A stretch of DNA of 64,000 nt from Bacillota bacterium (GTDB lineage: Bacteria; Bacillota; Clostridia; Lachnospirales; Lachnospiraceae), in assembly GCA_023391695.1 (NCBI GenBank), contig JAEWAK010000007.1:186001-250000 (forward strand). Direction: 5' to 3'. Each line of letters begins with the position of its first letter. Position 1 is the first letter of the stretch. The position numbers and the translations under genes are program-made. Shown piece after piece: positions 41,598-49,675 of the stretch. A model generated the notes under the pieces. That model did no database searches. It was not told the origin of the DNA and saw nothing but the letters and a program-made list of their open reading frames with translations.

Positions 41598-42320
41598 CTA
41601 TTTTTTCTGTCCGGATAATTCTTCAATAATCTTATCCAGGTTAATTAACGCATTGTCCGGATCTTTTAAAATCGCATCTTTAATACGATTAATATATTTT
41701 ATCTTTTCATCAGCCTCCGAATCCGCCTGTTCTGCTTCGATGCGGTCAAAATCAAAGCTGTTAATCATAAGAGCCGACTGCTCACTGAATTTAATATATT
41801 GCTCCAGGTTCTTTAAAAGTTCCTGGTGCCAGGTAATCTGCCCTTTTATACTATCTATGGTAATTTCAAAACTTAAACGGTTTAATTCATCCGTCTGATC
41901 TCCTATCTTTATATCCCTCCATTTTATCCAGAAGCTTTCCTGTTCCTTTAAGTCACTGATGTGCCGGTTCAGTATGGTAACACACTCTTCTTTTGATAAA
42001 GTGCTGAGCATGGGACCGGTTATAAATTTCATGGTTGAAACCTGCCATAAAGGTTTGTTAAGCGCTTCTGCCATCTCCTTATGCAGCTCGCTCCTGCCGC
42101 TTGGGGTTATTTCATAGATTTTCCGTACCCTCGAACCGGTTCTTTCTTCTCTTAATACCTTGATATGCTTCTCTTTCTCGAGCTTAGCGAGGGCATAATA
42201 GATGGATCCCGATTGGATCTTAGTCCATTGCTCCGTTCCGGATATCTGAAGGAATTTTTGTATCTCGTAGCCGTGGGTAGGCTTAATATTAATATAGTAT
42301 AAAATAAATCCTCGTATCAT
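41598..42320 (-). CDS. PadR-family transcriptional regulator
   Basis: 240 residues. N-terminal winged helix (LYYINIKPTHGYEIQKFLQ, SIYYALAKLEKEKHIKVLREERTGSRVRKIYEITPSGRSEL), long C-terminal helical region (Vir_C-like, residues about 95-235) for dimerisation and ligand binding. Start after GGAGACT. PadR proteins often repress multidrug exporters; it is flanked by dyads of one type and follows an ABC exporter-like pair in the same direction. Confidence 0.9.
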   Translation of the reverse strand: MIRGFILYYINIKPTHGYEIQKFLQISGTEQWTKIQSGSIYYALAKLEKEKHIKVLREERTGSRVRKIYEITPSGRSELHKEMAEALNKPLWQVSTMKFITGPMLSTLSKEECVTILNRHISDLKEQESFWIKWRDIKIGDQTDELNRLSFEITIDSIKGQITWHQELLKNLEQYIKFSEQSALMINSFDFDRIEAEQADSEADEKIKYINRIKDAILKDPDNALINLDKIIEELSGQKK

Positions 42321-42377
42321 AGCAGTCTCCTTAACCGGTCAAAACGGCTGTTCAAGTTAAGTCTAACTTCTGCCGCC

Positions 42378-42426
42378 TAGTGTGCTGACTCGTTGGCGCT
42401 TGGACTAACGGCTTGCCGGTACACTG
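42378..42426. repeat. Folded palindromic repeat upstream of padR
   Basis: CCTAGTGT pairs with ACACTGG and CGTT with AACG. GCTTGCCGGTACACT recurs near 27577. Likely one of the small hairpin repeats of this genome. Confidence 0.4.
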
Positions 42427-42456
42427 GACGGGAAATTTCCTTGATAGGTTAAAATA

Positions 42457-42503
42457 TATTATCCAACATTGAGTATATTTTATAGCCAATGTTGGATATT
42501 GTT
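42457..42503. promoter_or_regulatory. Two PadR-type operators in the padR promoter region
   Basis: ATTATCCAACATTGAGTAT (about 42458-42476) and AGCCAATGTTGGATATT (about 42484-42500) are variants of the TATCCAA-TTGGATA dyad at 41545-41564. Position before padR suggests autoregulation. Confidence 0.6.
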
Positions 42504-42538
42504 AACTTAAGCTTTAATTTTATTATAATACCGGAAAA

Positions 42539-44290
42539 TCATACACTCCATCCCAGACTCTCCTGCTGGATACGGTAAAGTTTTTCATAAAGGCCTTTTC
42601 CGGCAAGCAGGGTATCATGGGTTCCTTCTTCTACAAGTTCTCCGTTATCCAGGACTATAATTTTATCCGCCCCGACCACAGTCCGCAGCCTGTGGGCTAT
42701 GACTATAACGGTTTTACCGGCAATCAGCTCAGAGATTGCCTGCTGGATCAGCACTTCATTTTCCGGGTCCAGGGATGCGGTGGCTTCATCCAGTAATACA
42801 ATGGGTGCATTTTTAAGCAGTGCCCTGGCTATGGAAATCCTCTGCCTTTCCCCGCCGGATATGGTGCTGCCGTTTTCTCCCAGCATGGTCTCATAACCTT
42901 CCGGCAGGTTCTTTACAAATTCATCACAACGGGCTGCCCTGGCTGCTTCCATAACCTGTTCCCTGGTTGCATTCATATTGCCGATACGTATGTTATTATA
43001 AATCGTATCGTGAAATAGCACCACATCCTGAAAGACAAAAGACATATAGCTCATTAAATGCTCCGGATCCAAAGTTTTGATGTCAATTCCGCCGATTTTA
43101 ATGGTACCGCCATTCACATCCCAGAACCTTGCAATTAATTTTGAAAGGGTGCTCTTGCCGCAGCCGGAAGGGCCCACCAGGGCTGTAATACTCCCTGACG
43201 GGATTTTAACCGAAAGATTCTTTATAACGGAATTATCCAGGGAATCCACATCATTATAGCGAAAAGACACCCTGTCAAATTCAATATTAAAGTTTTTTAT
43301 ACTCCTGTCCGTATCCCCTTCCATTACGGACGTGGACATCAGAGTCCTCATCCGTTTTGTGGACAGCTGCAGGTACATCAGTTCCGGCAGCAGGGTCAGT
43401 TCCACCAGTATGGGACCGTAGATCCTGACTACGATCAGAAAGAACATCAGTAACGGAATTAATTCTATTTGTCCACCCGTCAGCAGATAAGTTCCCGCAA
43501 AAACGGTAAGTCCCACCCCTGCCTGAACAATAATCTGCGCTCCCGTAACAAAGATACCGGTCCCAAATTCCATACGGATTGCCATCCGCTTCATAAGGCG
43601 GAGAGCGTTATCAAGGGCAACGGACTTATCCCCTTCCAGTCCGCAGGCTTTAATCACCTTAATTCCTTCAAAATACTCCTGTATCTGGTCCGAGGCTTTC
43701 AGTTTTGCCTGTATCTGGCTTTCGCTTAACCGACCTTGAATTTTCCTGCTTCCCAGGATCACCAGTAATGCAATGGGAACCGTGCAGAAAACCGTAAGAG
43801 CCAGCCTCCATTCAAAAAATGCAAGCATAATACATATAATTACCATAGAGATCCCGTTGGCGCAAAGCTGCGGTATTACATGGCTCAATACGTGTTCCGT
43901 AGTTGCACAGTCCCCCATCATATTGGTCGTAAGTTCCGTTAAATCCTTCGAATTAAAAAAGCTCATGGGCAGCTTTCTGATCTGTTCCGCAATCCGGATT
44001 CTGGTAGCCTCCGCTTCTTTATAAGAGGTTACATAGGTTTTTTTATAATCATTTTTATTGGCCAGGAAAACGAATAATGCCGCAACAATTCCCGCACCGA
44101 AATAAATCCACAGCTTAGACCAGGATATTTCTTTTCCCATAAAGGGTTTCAGCAACTCGGTAAATATCTGGATCGTAATGCCAAAAGGCAGCATTAAAGA
44201 CAGGTTGGTAACCGTACACGCAAAAATTGCTTTCTTTAAATCCCTATAGCCCTTCTCCGTCAGCATCAGCAGCTCTTTTAACCTAAACAT
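42539..44290 (-). CDS. ABC transporter, fused membrane/ATPase subunit (YbtQ/IrtB-like half)
   Basis: 583 residues from the ATG at 44290 after AGGAGGCAAAG. Six-span exporter-type membrane domain, then ATPase: Walker A GPSGCGKST, signature ISGGERQRIS, Walker B IVLLDEATASLD, H-loop IAHRLRT. It overlaps its partner gene by 8 bp. Together with an AraC regulator the pair resembles YbtPQ/IrtAB, exporter-fold proteins that import iron-siderophore complexes; a drug exporter is the alternative. Confidence 0.9.
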   Translation of the reverse strand: MFRLKELLMLTEKGYRDLKKAIFACTVTNLSLMLPFGITIQIFTELLKPFMGKEISWSKLWIYFGAGIVAALFVFLANKNDYKKTYVTSYKEAEATRIRIAEQIRKLPMSFFNSKDLTELTTNMMGDCATTEHVLSHVIPQLCANGISMVIICIMLAFFEWRLALTVFCTVPIALLVILGSRKIQGRLSESQIQAKLKASDQIQEYFEGIKVIKACGLEGDKSVALDNALRLMKRMAIRMEFGTGIFVTGAQIIVQAGVGLTVFAGTYLLTGGQIELIPLLMFFLIVVRIYGPILVELTLLPELMYLQLSTKRMRTLMSTSVMEGDTDRSIKNFNIEFDRVSFRYNDVDSLDNSVIKNLSVKIPSGSITALVGPSGCGKSTLSKLIARFWDVNGGTIKIGGIDIKTLDPEHLMSYMSFVFQDVVLFHDTIYNNIRIGNMNATREQVMEAARAARCDEFVKNLPEGYETMLGENGSTISGGERQRISIARALLKNAPIVLLDEATASLDPENEVLIQQAISELIAGKTVIVIAHRLRTVVGADKIIVLDNGELVEEGTHDTLLAGKGLYEKLYRIQQESLGWSV

Positions 44291-46112
44291 GAATCTTTGC
44301 CTCCTTTTTACCATGTATTTTCCAGTCAAGGGATCTGGTATACATATTCCACATCTCATAATACCTGCCCTTTGTATTAATTAATTCTTCATGTTTTCCC
44401 TGTTCAATGAGGCGTCCTTTTTCCATTACCACGATCTTCCCGGCACTCCGGATGGTAGACAGCCGGTGTGCAATTATGATGACTGTTTTGTTTTGCATCA
44501 GTTTCTCAAAGGCTTTCTGGATCAGGTATTCATTCTCCGGATCAGCAAAGGCCGTGGCTTCATCCAGGACAATAATCGGTGCATCCTTTACGATGGCTCT
44601 TGCAATCACGATACGCTGCTGTTCCCCTCCGGAAAGGTGGATTCCCTTGGAACCGATCACCGTATTATACTTTTGGGGAAGTTTTTCAATAAACTCATGG
44701 CACCGGGCTGCCTTTGCGGCAGCAATGACCTGTTCGTCGGTGGCATTCTGGTTTCCGATCCGAATATTATCCATTATGCTCTGCTTAAATAAATAAACAT
44801 CCTGGAATACAAAACTGACTTTATCCATCAGATAATCAAGCTTCATATCACGGATATCTACACCGCCGATACGGATACTGCCTTTCGTTATATCAAAGAA
44901 CCGGGGGATCAGATGGGCAATGGTACTTTTTCCTCCTCCGGAAGGCCCTACGATTGCCGTTATTTTTCCCTGTTCCGCAGTAAAGGAGACATCGGTTAAA
45001 GCCTGGGTTTCACTGTCTTCATCATAGGAAAAAGATACGTTCTTAAATTCAATACCACAGTTTGTACAGGTTTTCGGTTCCGTTGTTTCTGCCAAAGGTG
45101 TCTTGTTTAAGATAGAATCCATTCTTTCCACACCGCTTATAATCTGCATGCTGTTGGTGGAAACATACATGATTTTGAGCATGATGGAAGATATGGAAGG
45201 GACAAAAAGCAGGTAAAAAATAAAAGTAACCGCAAAATTCTTATAATCGGAGGTCCTGGTTCCGATCAGGATTCCGGCCGGTATTAAAAATAAATAAATA
45301 TTATTTACAATTGTAGTAAAACCCGACATATAATTTTCCCAGCTTAAGGTATAGGGTATTACAAAACCGGTATAGCTTTTAATGGTTTCGTGCAGTCTCC
45401 TGAAGGAATAAACCGTCTGCTTAAAAGCTTTCACCACCGTAATTCCCCTTATATATTCCACAGAGGCATTATTCATCTCTTCCAAAGTCGTCTGGTATTT
45501 ATCCATCATGGTTTTTGCACTGGCATTGCCATAAGCCTTAAATTCCACGAAGAAGGCGGCAATGATACCGGCTAAGGCCGCCAGGCCGAACCGCCAGTCA
45601 AAGCTTACCAGAATGACCGTCATTACAACCGGCGCCACGAAAGCGGCAACAATGTCCGGAAGCTGGTGGGCAATAAATCCTTCCACCTTCTCTATATTCT
45701 CATCCATGATTTTACGCACCTTGCCGCTTCCTGCCGTTAGATGAAATCCCAAGGGCAGCCTGGCTATATGGGCCGCAAAATTCACCTTCAAATCATACAG
45801 GGTACCAAAGGCCGCCAGATGGGAACACACCAGTGCGGCAAAATATAATAAAATATTCCCAAGGATCCCGCCAAAGGCGATCCAGCCATACCCGATCGTC
45901 TTTTTTACATCCAGCCCATGAAAATCAGGATAAGCCCCCATGATTTCCCGTACAATAAAATATATGGCGATGTATGGGATAAAGGAGGCTACGGAAGCCA
46001 GGGCCGATAAGATAACAGAACTTATCATGAGGGGCTTTTTCGTAGCGGCAAGTTCCATAAGCCTTCCCATGCCGCTTTTTGGCTTTGCAGTATTTGTCTT
46101 ATCTTTTTTCAT
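44283..46112 (-). CDS. ABC transporter, fused membrane/ATPase subunit (YbtP/IrtA-like half)
   Basis: 609 residues from the ATG at 46112, 5 nt after GGGAG. Exporter-fold membrane domain (VNFAAHIARLPLGFHLTAGSGKVRKIMDENIEKVEGFIAHQLPD), then ATPase with GPSGGGKST, LSGGEQQRIVIARAIVKDAPIIVLDEATAFADPENE. The ATAFADPENE variant in place of ATASLD is frequent in YbtP-like subunits and is also seen in the protein at the right edge. A 6-bp GTGCGC hairpin precedes the ribosome site. Confidence 0.9.
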   Translation of the reverse strand: MKKDKTNTAKPKSGMGRLMELAATKKPLMISSVILSALASVASFIPYIAIYFIVREIMGAYPDFHGLDVKKTIGYGWIAFGGILGNILLYFAALVCSHLAAFGTLYDLKVNFAAHIARLPLGFHLTAGSGKVRKIMDENIEKVEGFIAHQLPDIVAAFVAPVVMTVILVSFDWRFGLAALAGIIAAFFVEFKAYGNASAKTMMDKYQTTLEEMNNASVEYIRGITVVKAFKQTVYSFRRLHETIKSYTGFVIPYTLSWENYMSGFTTIVNNIYLFLIPAGILIGTRTSDYKNFAVTFIFYLLFVPSISSIMLKIMYVSTNSMQIISGVERMDSILNKTPLAETTEPKTCTNCGIEFKNVSFSYDEDSETQALTDVSFTAEQGKITAIVGPSGGGKSTIAHLIPRFFDITKGSIRIGGVDIRDMKLDYLMDKVSFVFQDVYLFKQSIMDNIRIGNQNATDEQVIAAAKAARCHEFIEKLPQKYNTVIGSKGIHLSGGEQQRIVIARAIVKDAPIIVLDEATAFADPENEYLIQKAFEKLMQNKTVIIIAHRLSTIRSAGKIVVMEKGRLIEQGKHEELINTKGRYYEMWNMYTRSLDWKIHGKKEAKIHV

Positions 46113-46125
46113 AAAAACTCCCATC

Positions 46126-46143
46126 TGTGCGCTTTAGCGCACG
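46126..46143 (-). repeat. GTGCGC hairpin adjoining the ribosome binding site (copy 2)
   Basis: GTGCGCTAAAGCGCAC, then AGATGGGAG and the ATG at 46112. The same module (hairpin, AGAT, GGAG, 14 nt to ATG) precedes the gene at 32992. Confidence 0.6.
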
Positions 46144-46153
46144 TATTAATCGC

Positions 46154-46187
46154 AAAAAAATATTAAGTTAGCAAACGCTAACTTAAT
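46154..46187 (-). terminator. Hairpin with T-run; also a candidate metal-regulator operator
   Basis: ATTAAGTTAGC, 4-nt loop, GCTAACTTAAT, followed on the minus strand by ATTTTTTTG: a complete intrinsic terminator for the araC-like gene. The core AGTTAG-N6-CTAACT is identical in design to the dyad at 47332-47349, so it may be bound by a DtxR-type repressor too. Confidence 0.75.
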
Positions 46188-46289
46188 AAAAGTCTAACAT
46201 TCCCGAGCTATTTTTTCTACTCCATATAGCCGGTAACGCTCCATATGGCCGGCCGTTTGCCAGAACAGGGCACTTACCAATAAATATTA

Positions 46290-47258
46290 TCAAAACCGTT
46301 TTCCATACTCACTGGGCGTCATGCCCATAACATCTTTAAATGCGCCGGAAAACTTACTGGCATTCTGATAGCCTACCAGTCCCCCTACTTCGCTGATTGA
46401 ATATTTCCCCTGCTTTATCAAAAAGGCCGCCTGATTCATCCTGGCTTTTTTCAGGTATTCATAGGGCGGCAATCCGAAGATATCCTTAAAGCAGGTTTTT
46501 AACATGGTTTTTGTAATATTATGTTCCTTTGAAAGCTGTTCGATGGTAATATGCCTTGACAAATCTTCCGTTAAGTGATCTTTTGCCTGCTTTACCTTAA
46601 GCACCGTACTTTTTTCATAATACCGGCATTTATATTTCATGCCGGCGGTAATTCCGCTGTTCAGTAAATAAAGCAGTTCCAGGACTTTTATTTTTACATA
46701 TGCCAATTGCCGGTAAGGGTCTGCAAAATATATTTTTTCCAGTATGGCCTGGATTTCAGGATTCCCTTTTATTACAAATATGTTACTTTCCGTACACAGG
46801 TTTTCTATAATCCGGCTTAGATCTATGGATAATTCCTTAAAATAGTCTTGCAATAAATCATTTACCGTTTTAATATCAAAAATAATCCCGAAGCCTTTAA
46901 AAACCCTCTGGGGAAATCTGGACCGCAGGGATTCAAATATATTATGGAAGGCCATGAATTCCCCTTCCCCGATATAAATACAGCGGTTGTCCTTAAGTTC
47001 GAATTCATAGGTCCCTTCCTGGCTGTAGCTTAGCTCAAAATATTTATCCAGCTCAAACTTTCCTGCAAATTCATAGGTTGTGTTGTAGTCATTGTAGTAA
47101 ATGTCTACACCCGGAAAAAGTCTGCATACCAGCATTTTCCCGTATCCATCCTGGTCATCCAGCTCATAAAGCACGGTATCCCCGCTTTTTTGGGTTGTTT
47201 TCAGTCCAAATTGTGAAATATCAATAAATGTATCTTTCTCCAGCTTTCCTGCATCCAT
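46290..47258 (-). CDS. AraC-family regulator (YbtA-like context)
   Basis: 322 residues. N-terminal ligand domain without recognised motif (residues 1-215), C-terminal double helix-turn-helix (ITIEQLSKEHNITKTMLKTCFKDIFGLPPYEYLKKARMNQAAFLI, then GGLVGYQNASKFSGAFKDVMGMTPSEY). Start after AGGAAAGG. Encoded directly upstream of the ABC pair, like YbtA with YbtPQ, where it activates siderophore uptake upon binding the ligand. Confidence 0.9.
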   Translation of the reverse strand: MDAGKLEKDTFIDISQFGLKTTQKSGDTVLYELDDQDGYGKMLVCRLFPGVDIYYNDYNTTYEFAGKFELDKYFELSYSQEGTYEFELKDNRCIYIGEGEFMAFHNIFESLRSRFPQRVFKGFGIIFDIKTVNDLLQDYFKELSIDLSRIIENLCTESNIFVIKGNPEIQAILEKIYFADPYRQLAYVKIKVLELLYLLNSGITAGMKYKCRYYEKSTVLKVKQAKDHLTEDLSRHITIEQLSKEHNITKTMLKTCFKDIFGLPPYEYLKKARMNQAAFLIKQGKYSISEVGGLVGYQNASKFSGAFKDVMGMTPSEYGKRF

Positions 47259-47331
47259 GACCTGCTTTATTCCTTTCCTGATATCTCAAAATACCTGCCC
47301 GGTAATTTGCATAAAAATTTATAGCTCAAAC

Positions 47332-47385
47332 AGTTAGCTTTGTCTAACTAATTTGAACTATACTCTATTTTACATTTATTTTCAA
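47332..47385 (-). promoter_or_regulatory. Promoter of the araC-like gene with operator at the start site
   Basis: TTGAAA (47380-47385), 17 bp, TATAGT (47357-47362) on the minus strand. AGTTAG-ACAAAG-CTAACT (47332-47349, minus-strand reading) sits at about +1 to +18. The dyad resembles DtxR-type boxes (TTAG...CTAA), so iron or manganese repression is plausible. Nothing else was recognised in 47259-47711. Confidence 0.6.
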
Positions 47386-47711
47386 CTTAAATTTATGATA
47401 AAAGGCTACCCTACTTTATTGGCTCAGCTGAAAACTTTCTAAGCAAATATAATAGCATGCATCGGCCCCCCCGCACTGCGGTTCAGCCTTTACCTGTTTG
47501 CAGATTCAATCCTTTAATCGTTTAAAATGCGGACTATAATTTCCGGTAAGTATATCAGATGTGCGGACTCCTGCTTTTTTTAACTAAGGAGGTAACATAT
47601 TTTTTTCATAACAGCAGGATGTTATCCGCACAATCCAATACAAATTTCCAAATCATAACCCACATTTAACATCAGGTAAATTTAAAATCAACCTCTTTTA
47701 TTTATATCGTT

Positions 47712-49481
47712 TTAATCCAATATATCATCTCTGGATTTTGCTACTTCATTTACATAACTTAAGTAATCCTTAAAGATTCCGTTTTCCTGTGTCATTAAGT
47801 AATCCTGATATTCTTTCAGTATTGATCTTGCTGCCTCTTCGGTATCGGCGAAGAAAGCACGCTGCTGATAATCTTCCATGGTAGTTCCTTCAAATGCAAA
47901 CTTCTTTACCTTATCGTAATTCTCATAGTTGATTACAAGTCCTTCTAACGGATAACCGTTTACGCGTTCAACCGGACGTGCCTGTTTATATTCTGTCATT
48001 TCCGGAGGAGCTGCATCTGCATCTCCGGCAGCCATTTCGCCCCACCAGGTAAAAGTCTTGTTTGCCTGAAGTGTACGGCCTAAGATATAACCGATACCTT
48101 TTTCACGAAGTTCATCATCGACAGAAGAATCACCGGCTGCCTTTCTGGCAAGTATTTCACTGTTCAGACGGGGCTGTCCGTCACTGTTCATGGCATAAGT
48201 GTCTCCTTCAATACCGTACTGGCAGAGACGAGCACCTTCTTCACTGTTAACATAATCAAGATAAGTAAGTGCAGCTTCGATATTTGAGCAGGAACTAGGG
48301 AAGATAATTGCCGGAGATCCTGCACGGCCGTTCTGTTCAAGCTGTACCAATGGCTGGCCGTCTTTATAAGTCATAGGTCCGACCGGAATATAACGCATCT
48401 CCGGATGGGCACTGTACAAGCCGGTAAGCTTTGTAGAATTAATAACACTGCCAAATTGAGCGGAAGCAAATAATGCGGTTCCGTTTCCGACCTTTTCATC
48501 CGCCTGGGTATCTGTCTGCTTAAAGCATTCCACATCCAGCAGACCTTTGTTAACCAATTTCCAGATAAAAAGATTTTTGTTCATCCACTCATCCGTCAGC
48601 GCAAGATAAGTATAAGTGCCGTCTGCCTGTTTTCTGTAGTTACTGAATTTCTTTTCCGAATACTTAATGCCATATCCGGAATAATCCCAGCCGTTATGAT
48701 AGGTAGTTGCAACGATTGTGTCATTTCCGTTTACATCTTTAAATCCATATTCCTTTGCTTTTTCCATAAAATTATACAGATCATCGGCAGTTTTTATGGA
48801 AGCAGGATCGATACCTAATGCTTTTGGTACATCACCACGTACAAATACGCCGTATGCCCAGTTCGTCACGTCCGCATCATCTCCGGGTGTTTCCTGAGGC
48901 AGAATATAACGGTGACCATTAAAGCCTTTATAATCCAGATCATTTTCCAGATAGGACTGGGATACTACACCTATGTCATAAGCGTTGGCCAGATTCGGAT
49001 AATTGGGCAGCAGATCTTCGATCGGAAGAAGTCTTCCTTCTGTTGCAGCCTTTTTGATCACCGCGGTTTCACCACCATTACCTCCCCAATAAGGCGCGTT
49101 AATCATATCGGGCATATCACCGGATGCAAATAAGAGATTCAGCTTTTCTACTTCGCTCATCATAATGCCTTCGAATTCAACGGTAACGCCGGTTTTTTCC
49201 CTGATTTTTTTTGCTACTTCGTTGTTGTACTGATCCGATGCCGTTTTAAATCCGCCATTCCAGCATATAAGCATTTTTAACTTTACATCATCGTATTTCT
49301 TCGGACCTGCCTGAGCTGTATCACCGGCGGTATTGTCTGTGGTGCCTTCGGTACTTATACCGGTTCCCTGCGAATCGGCGGGTTTTGCGTCCTTTGTATC
49401 GCTTCCCGACTTGCCACAGCCTGAAAAAAGGGACAGCGTCATCACCAATACCATTAGGATACCAAGTAATCTTTTTTTCAT
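47712..49481 (-). CDS. Sugar-binding lipoprotein, LplA-type, duplicate 1
   Basis: 589 residues from the ATG at 49481 after AAAGGAG. Signal peptide MKKRLLGILMVLVMTLSLFSGC with lipobox FSGC. Family 1 solute-binding protein of the long LplA/YtcQ type (MLICWNGGFKTASDQYNNEV, SGDMPDMINAPYWGG, LTYLDYVNSEEGARLCQYG). Very similar along its length to the next gene upstream; both arose by tandem duplication. Probably different ligand preferences. Confidence 0.93.
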   Translation of the reverse strand: MKKRLLGILMVLVMTLSLFSGCGKSGSDTKDAKPADSQGTGISTEGTTDNTAGDTAQAGPKKYDDVKLKMLICWNGGFKTASDQYNNEVAKKIREKTGVTVEFEGIMMSEVEKLNLLFASGDMPDMINAPYWGGNGGETAVIKKAATEGRLLPIEDLLPNYPNLANAYDIGVVSQSYLENDLDYKGFNGHRYILPQETPGDDADVTNWAYGVFVRGDVPKALGIDPASIKTADDLYNFMEKAKEYGFKDVNGNDTIVATTYHNGWDYSGYGIKYSEKKFSNYRKQADGTYTYLALTDEWMNKNLFIWKLVNKGLLDVECFKQTDTQADEKVGNGTALFASAQFGSVINSTKLTGLYSAHPEMRYIPVGPMTYKDGQPLVQLEQNGRAGSPAIIFPSSCSNIEAALTYLDYVNSEEGARLCQYGIEGDTYAMNSDGQPRLNSEILARKAAGDSSVDDELREKGIGYILGRTLQANKTFTWWGEMAAGDADAAPPEMTEYKQARPVERVNGYPLEGLVINYENYDKVKKFAFEGTTMEDYQQRAFFADTEEAARSILKEYQDYLMTQENGIFKDYLSYVNEVAKSRDDILD

Positions 49482-49549
49482 ATAACACACTCCTTTTGAT
49501 TTTTTTGTATGAATATTATCAGCATGGCATATCATGCTGTACATACCAA

Positions 49550-49609
49550 TTACCCTTTTATGGAACCTATCATGACACCTTTCGCCAATAACGGTTCGGA
49601 ATGAAGGGG
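49550..49609 (-). pseudogene. C-terminal remnant of an LplC-type permease between the duplicated lipoproteins
   Basis: The minus strand reads SEPLLAKGVMIGSIKG and a stop, matching the last residues of the intact permease (YYVKGVMIGSVKG). It shows that the duplicated segment carried the permease 3' end together with the lipoprotein gene. Confidence 0.75.
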
Positions 49610-49675
49610 ATGCCCTTACCAGATAGCATCCCTTACCCGGTTTTTAGTCAAAATGGATACCGGCGGGAATAAGTA

